NCBI GenBank assembly: GCA_963792895.1
Contig: CAWBYA010000003.1
Coordinates: 558,001 to 622,000, forward strand
DNA: 64,000 nt
DNA from: UBA6912 sp963792895
Lineage (GTDB): Bacteria > Actinomycetota > Acidimicrobiia > Spongiisociales > UBA5794
Direction: 5' to 3'
Part shown: piece after piece, positions 7,703-17,016 of the stretch
Position numbering within the stretch: the first letter of the stretch is position 1
Layout of the letters: each line of letters begins with the position of its first letter
Position numbers and translations under genes: made by a program
The notes under the pieces: model-generated
Seen by the model: the letters and a program-made list of their open reading frames with translations, nothing else
The model's database searches: none
Told to the model about the DNA's origin: nothing

Positions 7703-10409
7703 ATGGCAACGCCGCTTCCCGATAGTGATGGTGATCTCGTCCTGTTGGCTTTGGAGGGCCGGCAGGATGCGTTCGAGCGCGTTGTATGAGCGGTACTTCC
7801 CGAGCGTCTTCGACTTCCTGACCCGCCTGCTGCGCAACCGCGAGGAAGCGGCGGACGTCGCCCAAGACACCTTCATCAAGGCCCTCGAGCAGCTCTCGAC
7901 GCTGAAGAACCCCGACCGCTTCAAGAGTTGGCTGTTCACGATCGCCCACCGGCGTGGCCTCAACCGCATCAGGAGTTCCAAGCGAACCGTCGCCATGGGC
8001 GTCGATGATGATGAGCGGGCGACGATGGCGGTGGCGGATGCTGATCCGTCGGCGAATCCTGAGGAGATGGCGGCGATTCAGGAGGCGGCTGACATCGTGT
8101 GGGAGGCGGCTGCGGGGTTGGATCCGCGGACGTATGCGGTGATGGATCTGCATGTGCGTCAGGGGTTGGACTCTGCGGAGATCGCTGAGGTGATGGGGGT
8201 CACCAAAGGGAACGCGTACACGATGGTGAGTCGGATGAAGCAGTCCTTCTCCAATACGTTGGCGACGTATTTGTTGGTGCGGAAGGGTCGTCAGGATTGT
8301 GATGATCTTGCGGGGATCGTGGAGCCGGATGCGAGCAAGATGACACCGGAGTTGCGGCGCAAGGCTGATCGGCATGTGGCCAAGTGTGGTGTGTGTAGTG
8401 AGAATCGGGCGTTGCTGTTCGAGCCGGTGAAGATGTTTGCTGCGTTGATGTTGGTGCCGGTGCCTGCGGGGTTGAAGGCGGCGATTTGGGGTTCGATTGC
8501 GGCAACGGGCACTGCTGCAGCCGCAGCAGGAACCGGAGCCGCAGCAGCCTCCGGCGACGAGACGGCTCAGAATCCGACCCCCGCGGCCGATGTCATACCG
8601 ATCGAAGCGGCGGCAGGCGGAAGCCGCATGTCGCCCGGCGTGCTCTCCGCCACTGCGGCGGCCGCGGTCATCGTCGTCGCCGCCGTCATCGGTGGCATGT
8701 GGTACGGCGGCCGGGGCCCGGCCGAGTCGGTGGCGCTCTCGACACCCGGCAGGCCGACAACGACGCTCGTCGGAGACACGACCACATCGACCACGCTGCC
8801 CGGTACCGGAGGCGCAGAGAGTGGCGAGACCGGTGGTACGCCTTCCGGCGCGCCACCGACATCTCCGTCCGTCACTACGACCACATCTTCCACGACTACG
8901 ACCGCGCCACCCGACCTGAGCTCGCTGGCATTCGGCGCAACGGACGACCGGGCATCGCTGGATGAGGACACCGCAGTCGCCGTCGATGTGACCGCCAATG
9001 ACACAGGGAAGATCGAACGGTCGTCACTGTCCCTGGTCGCCTCGCCGCGCCACGGAAGAGCGGTTGCCTCGAGCAATGGGATCGTCACGTACGAGCCCGA
9101 TGCCAACTTCGTCGGATCGGACACCCTCACGTATTCCGTCACCGCAGACTCCGGCGAGAAGGCATCCGCAACCGTGACCTTCAATGTTCGCCAGGTCAAC
9201 GACGTCCCAGTGGTGCCGGGGCCGGGTGTACTCGCGCTTCCCGAGGACTCGTCGGTTGGATTCGATCCCCTCGAAGGGGCGACCGACATAGATGGCGACG
9301 ACCTCGTCGTCGCGACGTTCGACGCTCGATCTACCGCAGGCGGCGTGGTGTCCGACGGTGGTGCCCGCTATACGCCGCCCGCCGACTTCTCCGGCGCAGA
9401 CACGTTCTCCTACAAGGTCAGCGACGGCACGGCCACCGTGCCCGTGACTGTGACCGTTGCCGTCGACGCAATGCCCGATGCACCCAAGAGAACGGGTGGC
9501 GCACTGACCACGAGCGGCACCGAAGACGTCAAGGCGACGTTCAGCGTGCTCAGCGGCTGGACCGATGCAGACGGCGACGCAATCAGCGCCGTACCGGGCA
9601 CGGTCACGTCCGCCAAGGGCGGCACCGTCGTGACTACCGCCGCGGGTGCCGCGACGTACACGCCTCCACTCAACTTCCACGGAACGGACACCTTCACCTA
9701 CAAGGTCACCGACGGCAATGTCACGGTGTCGGCTACGGCGACCGTCAACGTTGCCTCAGTCAACGATGCCCCCAATGTGCAGAACGCATCCTTCACGGTG
9801 AACTCCGCTGCACCTCCCGGTACCGTCGTCGGCCGAGTCGTCGCGACCGACCCGGATGGCGCGGCCTCCCTCACCTATGTGATCACTGCTGGGAACACGG
9901 GCAGCCAGCTTCGGATCAACTCGTCCGGCGATCTGGTCGTCAACGCCATAACAGACACGTCAGACTTCCCGCTCGCGCTCACCGTCCGGGTGAGCGACGA
10001 TGGCGGGCTCAGCGATACCGCGACCGTCACGGTTTCGGTGGTCGACAACACCGGCCCTACCGTCACTGCGTTCAAGGCCAACCCGACCACCATCTACTCA
10101 TTCGCCCGGCCGGGAGATGCGTGCTCTGCCGGCGTCTCGACATCCGTGCTCTCGGCGACTGTGACCGATCCGAGCGGTATAGCCTCCGTGTCCTTTGCCT
10201 ACACCGGCATCGTTTCGGGCCGTCCATTCAGTGGCACCATCGTGGGTGAGATGTCGGGCACGACTGCGAGCGCGGACTTCGCGATCGTCATCAGGGGCTT
10301 CCGCAACTTCGAGCAAGCCGACTTCGCGATGAGCGTGACCGCTACCGACGCCTTCGGTCACTCGACCACGGTCGGCGGCGTCACCGTCACCGTCTTGAAC
10401 TGCCCCTAG
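7703..10409 (+). CDS. ECF sigma factor - zinc finger - TM - Ig/cadherin-like repeat fusion, copy 1 (one-base frameshift)
   Basis: About 901 residues after correcting one extra base. Starting at ATG 7703 the frame reads MATPLPDSDGDLV exactly like copy 2, then hits TGA at 7786 because of an added base near 7774-7776 (TTCGAGC here, TTCAGC in copy 2). The rest is open to 10409. Order: sigma region 2 (YERYFPSVFDF, AQDTFIKAL), region 4 (DLHVRQGLDSAEIAEVMG), HVAKCGVC zinc-binding-like motif, one membrane helix around 8640-8700, a Thr/Ser linker, then tandem Ig/cadherin-like repeats with TDIDGDDL and GTDTFTYKV. An upstream GTG frame (7686) also enters the sigma domain but lacks the conserved N-terminus. 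It may be a sequencing error, a real lesion or a recoding site. Confidence 0.75.
8001..8554 (+). repeat. Near-identical 554-bp block shared with 10968-11521
   Basis: Bases 8001-8554 match 10968-11521 with two adjacent-codon substitutions that I can see (around 8215-8217, giving N versus Y). The block covers the second half of the sigma domain, the zinc motif and the start of the Ala-rich stretch. Codon use inside it (TTG, GCG, GTG, CGG rich) differs from the flanking C-ending codons in both genes, and identity drops sharply at both edges. Confidence 0.9.
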
Positions 10410-10667
10410 ACATCAACCGCGCCCATCCGTGGCGGCATCGAGTTGCGCCAACGATGGAGCCGCCGTGGGGACTCGCGCATGGCGCGCTGATGAAGATCCA
10501 ACGCACCGGTCGTCGAGTCCGCGATCTGGGGGAAGCCTCCATATCTGCTCGGAAGTTCGCCCGGCTGGAGCGCGATTCACACTGACTCGCGAGTGCGGCC
10601 TAGGCAACACGGCGGGATGCGGCTAGCGTATCGGGCGTGGCCAGTGAGTGAGTGGCGGTAGGTGGAG

Positions 10668-13304
10668 ATGGCGACCCCGCTTCCCGATAGTGATGGTGAT
10701 CTCGTCCTGTTGGCTTTGGAGGGCCGGCAGGATGCGTTCAGCGCGTTGTATGAGCGGTACTTCCCGAGCGTCTTCGACTTCCTGACCCGCCTGCTGCGCA
10801 ACCGCGAGGAAGCGGCGGATCTCGCCCAAGACACCTTCATGGCTGCTCTCGAGCAATTGCCGATGTTGAAGCAGCCCGAGCGCTTCAAGAGTTGGCTGTT
10901 CACGATCGCCCACCGCGCCGGCCTCAACCGCATCCGCACCTCGAAGCGGACGACCGCGGTCGGCACAGTCGATGATGATGAGCGGGCGACGATGGCGGTG
11001 GCGGATGCTGATCCGTCGGCGAATCCTGAGGAGATGGCGGCGATTCAGGAGGCGGCTGACATCGTGTGGGAGGCGGCTGCGGGGTTGGATCCGCGGACGT
11101 ATGCGGTGATGGATCTGCATGTGCGTCAGGGGTTGGACTCTGCGGAGATCGCTGAGGTGATGGGGGTCACCAAAGGCTACGCGTACACGATGGTGAGTCG
11201 GATGAAGCAGTCCTTCTCCAATACGTTGGCGACGTATTTGTTGGTGCGGAAGGGTCGTCAGGATTGTGATGATCTTGCGGGGATCGTGGAGCCGGATGCG
11301 AGCAAGATGACACCGGAGTTGCGGCGCAAGGCTGATCGGCATGTGGCCAAGTGTGGTGTGTGTAGTGAGAATCGGGCGTTGCTGTTCGAGCCGGTGAAGA
11401 TGTTTGCTGCGTTGATGTTGGTGCCGGTGCCTGCGGGGTTGAAGGCGGCGATTTGGGGTTCGATTGCGGCAACGGGCACTGCTGCAGCCGCAGCAGGAAC
11501 CGGAGCCGCAGCAGCCTCCGGGGCGGCGGGAGCGAGCGCCGGAGGTGGAGGCGGCGCTGGAGCCGCCACGGCAGCTGCGGCCGCGCACACCAGCTTGGTT
11601 GCGGCAGCTGCGGCTGCGGTCATCGTCGTCGCGGTCGCCGTAGGCGGCTTCTTCCTGTCGAATGGTGGCTCAGACCCGGCAGAGGCGATCGCAGCCCCTC
11701 TGACGGTGGACGCCGCAGTCGCAGAGCCGGGTGCGCCGCCGACCGTAGCGAGCGCTGAACCGGGGGACGGACCTACGACGACGATTGCGACGACAGCAGC
11801 AGTCCCTGACCCGACCCCTCCCGCTCTTCTCGTCGCGGACGACAGTGTTGCGCTCGACGAAGATACGTCGCTTGCCATCGACGTCACCGCAAACGACGGT
11901 GGTCTGCTCGACCCGGCGTCTTTGTCGGTCGTGGCCAATCCTGTCAACGGCACCGCCCAGACGGCGACCGGCGGCATCATCACGTACACACCGACGGCGA
12001 ACTTCGCCGGCTCAGACCGGTTGGAGTATTCCGTCGCCGATACGACTGGCCGCACGGGTCGCGGAGTCGTCACCATCACCGTTCGGCAAGTGAACGACGT
12101 GCCGAACGTTCCGGGGCCGGGGGTGCTGACCGTCGACGAGGACGAGCGTCTCACCTTCGATCCCATCAAAGGGGCCACCGACGTCGACGGAGATACGCTC
12201 TCGGTCGGTACCTATGACCGGCTCTCCACCGCAGGAGGCACCGTGTCTGCAGGCGGTGCCCAATACACGCCTCCGTCCGACTTCTCCGGCTCCGACACGT
12301 TCTCCTATGTCGTCACGGACGGCACCGCAACCGTTCCGGTGACCGTGACCGTGCAGGTGGCTGCCGTCCCCGATGCTCCCGAGCGGTTGGGTGGCGGCCT
12401 CGTGGCGGACGGTGTCGAGGACCTCACCGCCTTCTTCAACCTCCTGACCGGCTGGACCGATGCGGACGGCGATGCACTTCGTGTCGCCGCCGGCACGATA
12501 TCGAGCGCTCAGGGAGGCGTTGCGACCGTCGCAGCGAGTGGCGCCACCTCGTACACGCCACCCGCCAACTTCTCGGGGAGCGACACGATCGCCTACAGCG
12601 TCACCGACGGCGATTTCACCGTTGCCGCGACTGCCACAGTGACCGTCGCGGCCGTCAACGACGCACCGACAATTGCGGGCGGCTCGTTCACCGTCGCCGC
12701 CGGCGCGGCAACGGGCAGCTTCATCGGCCGGGTCTCGGCGAGCGACCCGGATGTGGGCGAGTCGCTGGCCTACACGATTGCCGCCGGCAACACGGGGGGA
12801 CAGATCGGCATCAATGCATCTGGCGACCTGGTGGTGAACGCGATCTCCGACACGTCGGTGTTTCCGCTCAACCTGACCATACGGGTCACGGACTCGGGCG
12901 GACTCAGCGACACGGCGACCGTGACGATCGGCGTGAGCGACACCACCGGTCCGAGCGTCAGCGGCTTTGCGGCCTCGCCGGGTGCCATCAACGCTTCCCC
13001 CGGACCCGGCGTCTCATGCCCGGTGGGCGCGTCGCGGGCAACGCTCAGCGCTACGGTCTCCGATCCGAGCGGCATCGCATCGGTCTCGTTCACGTACCAG
13101 GGCGTCATCTCCGGCATCACCTTCAGCGGTTCGGTCGCCGGGACGATGTCCGGTTCGACGGCAACCGGGTCGTTTGCGATCACGGTCACCGGGTTGACCT
13201 TCACTCAGGCGGATTTCACGATGGGCATCGTGGCCACAGACGGGCTGGGCAACAGCTCGACCGTCGGGGGAGTCACGATCACCGTGCTTCCCTGCCCCGG
13301 CTAG
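10668..13304 (+). CDS. ECF sigma factor - zinc finger - TM - Ig/cadherin-like repeat fusion, copy 2 (intact)
   Basis: An intact 878-residue protein from ATG 10668, preceded by a purine-rich AGGTGGAG. Residues about 25-90 form sigma-70 region 2 (ALYERYFPSVFDFLTRLL, DLAQDTFMAALEQLP); about 135-185 form region 4 with a helix-turn-helix. At about 224-232 HVAKCGVC resembles the HxxxCxxC of zinc-binding anti-sigma domains. A membrane helix lies near 310-331, after an Ala/Gly-rich stretch. Then follows a Thr/Pro linker and, from about 390, repeats with DVDGD calcium-type signatures, GSDTFSYVVTDGT and INDAP-like joints. The predicted topology puts the sigma domain inside and the repeats outside. No stop or start separates sigma from the membrane part, so this is one polypeptide. 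Function as a membrane-tethered, signal-responsive sigma factor is inferred. Confidence 0.82.
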   Translation: MATPLPDSDGDLVLLALEGRQDAFSALYERYFPSVFDFLTRLLRNREEAADLAQDTFMAALEQLPMLKQPERFKSWLFTIAHRAGLNRIRTSKRTTAVGTVDDDERATMAVADADPSANPEEMAAIQEAADIVWEAAAGLDPRTYAVMDLHVRQGLDSAEIAEVMGVTKGYAYTMVSRMKQSFSNTLATYLLVRKGRQDCDDLAGIVEPDASKMTPELRRKADRHVAKCGVCSENRALLFEPVKMFAALMLVPVPAGLKAAIWGSIAATGTAAAAAGTGAAAASGAAGASAGGGGGAGAATAAAAAHTSLVAAAAAAVIVVAVAVGGFFLSNGGSDPAEAIAAPLTVDAAVAEPGAPPTVASAEPGDGPTTTIATTAAVPDPTPPALLVADDSVALDEDTSLAIDVTANDGGLLDPASLSVVANPVNGTAQTATGGIITYTPTANFAGSDRLEYSVADTTGRTGRGVVTITVRQVNDVPNVPGPGVLTVDEDERLTFDPIKGATDVDGDTLSVGTYDRLSTAGGTVSAGGAQYTPPSDFSGSDTFSYVVTDGTATVPVTVTVQVAAVPDAPERLGGGLVADGVEDLTAFFNLLTGWTDADGDALRVAAGTISSAQGGVATVAASGATSYTPPANFSGSDTIAYSVTDGDFTVAATATVTVAAVNDAPTIAGGSFTVAAGAATGSFIGRVSASDPDVGESLAYTIAAGNTGGQIGINASGDLVVNAISDTSVFPLNLTIRVTDSGGLSDTATVTIGVSDTTGPSVSGFAASPGAINASPGPGVSCPVGASRATLSATVSDPSGIASVSFTYQGVISGITFSGSVAGTMSGSTATGSFAITVTGLTFTQADFTMGIVATDGLGNSSTVGGVTITVLPCPG
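10968..11521 (+). repeat. Second copy of the 554-bp block
   Basis: Partner of 8001-8554. The sharp fall in identity at the end of the Ala-rich stretch (CCTCCGG) marks where the two ectodomains become unrelated at DNA level. This fits recent gene conversion or modular exchange. Confidence 0.9.
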
Positions 13305-13343
13305 CTGAGCGGACGCGAGCAGCCTTCGGCCCGGCTCGAATCC

Positions 13344-13622
13344 TCAGGCGCGGGCGTCGAACTCGGCGGCGAGGTCGGTGTCCCGCGATGTGAGTGCGCC
13401 GACCTCGTGGGTGGTGAGCGCAAGCGTCACCTTGTTCCATCGGATGTCGATGTCGGGGTGGTGGTCGACCACCTCGGAACAGAGCGCCACCTTGGTGACG
13501 AATGCCATCGCTTCTCGGAAGTCGGCGAATACAAACGTTCTTCGCAGTGTCTCCCCGTCAAGTGTCCATTCCGCGTGATCAGCGAGGAATGTGCTGCGCG
13601 TCTGTTCGTCGACACGGTCCAT
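13344..13622 (-). CDS. Pterin-4a-carbinolamine dehydratase
   Basis: Small protein of 92 residues with the pterin dehydratase (DCoH/PhhB) fold. The family signature appears as EVVDHHPDIDIRWNKV near residues 50-65, with the conserved histidine pair, and FREAMAFV in the first helix. It converts 4a-hydroxytetrahydrobiopterin to the quinonoid dihydro form; many bacteria use it in pterin or molybdopterin-related roles. The ATG at 13622 is preceded by AGGAG at good spacing; a TTG one codon upstream is less likely. It is transcribed against its neighbours and has no visible partner hydroxylase here. Confidence 0.9.
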   Translation of the reverse strand: MDRVDEQTRSTFLADHAEWTLDGETLRRTFVFADFREAMAFVTKVALCSEVVDHHPDIDIRWNKVTLALTTHEVGALTSRDTDLAAEFDARA

Positions 13623-13765
13623 CAACGGCTCCTATGGGTGGGATCTGCGCTCGAACGATAGGCCTGCGTGTGGGTGCGCGGTGACGGGCCGAGTGCGCAG
13701 TACGCTGCGTCAGACGTCTTCCCTGAGGCCGCGGCGGCGTTGCTTGCCGTGGCGTACGAGGTCGT

Positions 13766-14485
13766 ATGGCTCTTCGCAACGATCAAGGCATTGTCTTGCG
13801 CAGCTATCCCTTCGGCGACGCCGATCGGGTGGTGGTGCTGTTGAGCCCGAATCACGGCAAGCTGCGCACCGTCGCCAAGGGGGTGCGCAAGACCAAGAGC
13901 AGGTTCGGTGGGCGGCTCGAACCGTTCTCCCACGTGGATCTGGTGGTGTATGAAGGGCGCAACCTGGACACGATCACCTCGGTCGCGATGATCGAGCCGT
14001 TCCACAACCTGCGCTCCGACCTCGACCGCGTGGTGATGGCGGGCACCATGGTCGAAGTGGCAGACATCGTCGCCCAGGAGAACGAGAGCGCCATGAGGCT
14101 GTTTCTACTCCTCCAACGGGGCCTGCGGGCGCTCGACGTCGGGCCTGCCGAACGTGATCTGGCCACCTCCTTCCTGCTGAAAGCCGCGGACATCGTCGGG
14201 GTCGCTCCGGCGCTCACCACGTGCGCCGGCTGCGGGAGGCAGGATGGGTTGACCCGGTTCAGCTTCTCTGCCGGCGGTGCGCTCTGTGAGCGGTGCCGGA
14301 CGTCGGGCGCGTATGCGTTGCGCGACGGGCTCACCGAGTATCTCGCTCGACTTGCGACGGCAGACCTCGGCGCCCTCCCCGAGCGTGACGCCCAGCTCAG
14401 TCCCGAGGCCATGGGTGTCGCGAGGCGCTTCATGGAGTACCACCTCGAGCGGCGCCTCGTGTCCCTTGCGGTGCTCGATGGCTGA
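13766..14485 (+). CDS. recO: DNA repair protein RecO
   Basis: RecO recombination mediator of 239 residues, which loads RecA with RecR. The N-terminal OB-fold begins MALRNDQGIVLRSYPFGDADRVV, here shortened to its key part DQGIVLRSYPFGDADR. A zinc-binding element CAGCGR...CERC lies near residues 152-174, as in many RecO proteins. It overlaps uppS by 8 bases, so the two are co-translated. Confidence 0.95.
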   Translation: MALRNDQGIVLRSYPFGDADRVVVLLSPNHGKLRTVAKGVRKTKSRFGGRLEPFSHVDLVVYEGRNLDTITSVAMIEPFHNLRSDLDRVVMAGTMVEVADIVAQENESAMRLFLLLQRGLRALDVGPAERDLATSFLLKAADIVGVAPALTTCAGCGRQDGLTRFSFSAGGALCERCRTSGAYALRDGLTEYLARLATADLGALPERDAQLSPEAMGVARRFMEYHLERRLVSLAVLDG

Positions 14486-15221
14486 GACCTTCGTCGACCG
14501 CAGCCGGGTCCCCCGCCACGTCGGGATCATCCTCGACGGCAACGGTCGGTGGGCGAACGCTCGCGGGTTGCCGAGAACTGCTGGCCATGCACAGGGCGAG
14601 CCGGCGCTGTTCGACGTCATCGACGGTGCGCTCGAGCTCGGTATCGAGTGGCTCACCGCTTATGTCTTCTCGACCGAGAACTGGGCGCGCGACGAGGTGG
14701 AGGTGCAGTTCCTCATGCACTTCAACATCGACCTCCTGCGCCGCAGGCGCGACGAGATGAACGCCAAAGGCGTGCGCATCCATTTCATCGGGGAGAAGGG
14801 CGACCCGAGGGTGCCGGACGAGCTGCGGGAGGAGATCGAGATCGCCGAGCGCGTCACCGTCGCCAACGATGCCCTGCACCTCGTTTTCGCTTTCAACTAC
14901 GGGGGCCGGACCGAGCTGACGTCGGCCGTGCGCCGCCTCGCCGAGGATGTCGCCGGTGGCCGCCTGCAGCCTCACGAGGTCGACGAGCACGCCATCGCCC
15001 AGCGGTTGTACCTGCCCGAGATGCCCGATCCCGATCTCGTGATTCGGTCGAGCGGGGAGCACCGCACATCCAACTTCTTGCTGTGGGAGGCGGCGTACGC
15101 CGAGTACGTCTTCTCGCCGGTGCTGTGGCCCGACTTCGATCGCACCGTGCTCGCCGAGTGCGTGGCCGAGTTCCAGCGACGAGAGCGCCGCTTCGGCGGT
15201 GCGGAGGACGCGGTGAGCTGA
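14478..15221 (+). CDS. uppS: Isoprenyl (undecaprenyl-type) diphosphate synthase
   Basis: cis-Prenyltransferase of 247 residues that makes the polyprenyl carrier lipid for cell-wall synthesis. The conserved ILDGNGRWANARGLPR near residues 16-31 holds the catalytic Asp; FSTENWARD near 65 and DLVIRSSGEHRTSNFLLW near 190-207 are the other family motifs. The ATG at 14478 lies inside the recO end. An in-frame extension upstream exists but is only recO read in another frame. Chain length of the product cannot be read here. Confidence 0.93.
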   Translation: MAETFVDRSRVPRHVGIILDGNGRWANARGLPRTAGHAQGEPALFDVIDGALELGIEWLTAYVFSTENWARDEVEVQFLMHFNIDLLRRRRDEMNAKGVRIHFIGEKGDPRVPDELREEIEIAERVTVANDALHLVFAFNYGGRTELTSAVRRLAEDVAGGRLQPHEVDEHAIAQRLYLPEMPDPDLVIRSSGEHRTSNFLLWEAAYAEYVFSPVLWPDFDRTVLAECVAEFQRRERRFGGAEDAVS

Positions 15222-15694
15222 GGGGAAACGACGCGGTCCGCCTGTGGTCGGGCGCGCCGGCAGCGTCCGAGGGAGGGATCCTTCCCGCGCGCGATGGTGT
15301 GGTGACGACGGAACTCGTATTCGGAGAGTCGTCGCGGCGCGATGCTGCTTCCCCACAGTCATCTCCCTCAACCAGCGTGTGCCGGAAGTGCTGAGCCCGG
15401 CCATCAGCCAATCGTGTTTGGGCTTGTGGTGATTGTCGACGTGAGCTCGACACGACATCGCCCGGAGCAACCCACGCCCGCGCCCTCGACTCGGCCCCTT
15501 CTCGCTGCGAGGCAGGCGAAGCGGGAGGCCTCGGCTTCACCAGGGCCGTGAAGACGGGCAGGATGTGGGGAAGAACGATCGACGCCGCACTCCCGCCTTG
15601 GAACGACCGACCGCGCGATGTCCTCTATCATCCGCCCTCCCTTGCTGCCAGCGAGGCTCCCGGCCCCAACCCCACAACCAGTGGAGGAGGTCTG
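15222..15694. other. Leader/intergenic region before glyS, no gene seen
   Basis: About 470 bases without a convincing gene. There is a small hairpin GGGAGGGATCCTTCCC around 15270-15285. Immediately before glyS lies a strong ribosome-binding site GGAGGAGGT at 15683-15691. I looked for a T-box (AGGGTGGNACCGCG) because glyS genes often carry one and did not find it. Confidence 0.5.
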
Positions 15695-16999
15695 ATGTCT
15701 ATCGACTTCGACACCATCGTCAATCTCTCGAAGAAGCGCGGCTTCGTCTTCCAGTCGTCCGAGATCTACGGCGGATTCCGTTCGGCCTACGACTACGGGC
15801 CGCTCGGTGTCGAGCTGCTCCGCAACGTGAAGGAGCAGTGGTGGCACTCGATGGTGAGGATGCGCGACGACGTCGTCGGCATCGACTCGGCCGTCATCCA
15901 GGCTTCCCAAGTGTGGGTTGCCTCGGGCCACGTCGCATCGTTCAGTGACCCCCTCGTCGAGTGTCGGAACTGCCACAACCGCTTTCGGGAGGACAAGCTC
16001 GACGACCCGGATCAATGTCCAGCCTGCGGCGAGAGGGACTCGTTCACCGAGCCCAAGCAGTTCAACCTGATGTTCAAGACACACATGGGTCCCATCGAGT
16101 CCGATGACAACATCGCCTATCTCCGTCCTGAGACGGCCCAGGGCATCTTCATCAACTTCGAGAATGTCCGGCGCACTGCACGGATGACCCTGCCGTTCGG
16201 CATCGCCCAGATCGGCAAGTCGTTCCGCAACGAGATCACACCCGGCCAGTTCGTGTTCCGCACCCGGGAGTTCGAGCAGATGGAGATGGAGTTCTTCTGC
16301 CGGCCCGATGAGGCGGATCACTGGTTCCGCTACTGGGTCGATGCGCGCAAGACCTGGTACATGGACTTGGGCATGCGCGACGAGAACCTGCGACTCCGAC
16401 CCCACGGGGCCGACGAGCTCTCGCACTACAGCGTCGGGACCTACGACGTGGACTACCGATTCCCCTGGGGGTGGGACGAGCTCGAAGGAATCGCCAACCG
16501 CACGGACTTCGACTTGCGGCAACACTCCGAGCACAGCGGCGTCGACCTCTCGTACTTCGACCAGGAGCGAGACGAGAGGTTCTTGCCGTATGTGATCGAG
16601 CCTGCGGCGGGAGCGACCCGCACGACGTTCGCGTTCCTCATCGATGCGTATCACGAGGAGGAGGTGCGCGGCGAGACGCGGGTAGTCCTCCGGCTCGACC
16701 CGAGGCTTGCTCCGGTGAAGGTCGCCGTGCTTCCTCTCTCGAAGAAGCCGCATCTCATGGAGGTGTCGCAGCGGCTCGCCGACGACCTGCGGACTCGCTG
16801 GGCCATCGAGCACGACATCACCCAGTCGATCGGGCGGCGCTACCGGCGCCAAGACGAGATCGGGACGCCGTATTGCATCACTGTGGACTTCGACTCACTC
16901 GAAGATGGTCAGGTGACGGTGCGAGATCGCGACACGATGGCGCAAGACCGTATCGCAATGGACCAGGCCGTGGGGTATCTCTCCGAACGTCTTGGTTGA
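15695..16999 (+). CDS. glyS: Glycine--tRNA ligase (alpha2 type)
   Basis: Class II glycyl-tRNA synthetase of 434 residues, the eukaryote/archaeal-like dimer form found in actinobacteria. It starts MSIDFDTIVNLSKKRGFVF, with motif 1 region GPLGVELLRNVKEQWW, a zinc-type insertion CRNCHNRF...CPACGE near 88-112, motif 2 FRNEITP with FRTREFEQMEMEFF and motif 3 near EPAAGATRTTFAFLID. The C-terminal anticodon-binding domain follows. The start is fixed by the GGAGGAGGT ribosome-binding site 4 bases upstream. Confidence 0.96.
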   Translation: MSIDFDTIVNLSKKRGFVFQSSEIYGGFRSAYDYGPLGVELLRNVKEQWWHSMVRMRDDVVGIDSAVIQASQVWVASGHVASFSDPLVECRNCHNRFREDKLDDPDQCPACGERDSFTEPKQFNLMFKTHMGPIESDDNIAYLRPETAQGIFINFENVRRTARMTLPFGIAQIGKSFRNEITPGQFVFRTREFEQMEMEFFCRPDEADHWFRYWVDARKTWYMDLGMRDENLRLRPHGADELSHYSVGTYDVDYRFPWGWDELEGIANRTDFDLRQHSEHSGVDLSYFDQERDERFLPYVIEPAAGATRTTFAFLIDAYHEEEVRGETRVVLRLDPRLAPVKVAVLPLSKKPHLMEVSQRLADDLRTRWAIEHDITQSIGRRYRRQDEIGTPYCITVDFDSLEDGQVTVRDRDTMAQDRIAMDQAVGYLSERLG

Positions 17000-17016
17000 A
17001 ACCGCAGCGGTTCCAC

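Noticed and set aside
15222..15694. T-box riboswitch before glyS
   Set aside because: No AGGGTGGNACCGCG or specifier-loop arrangement found.
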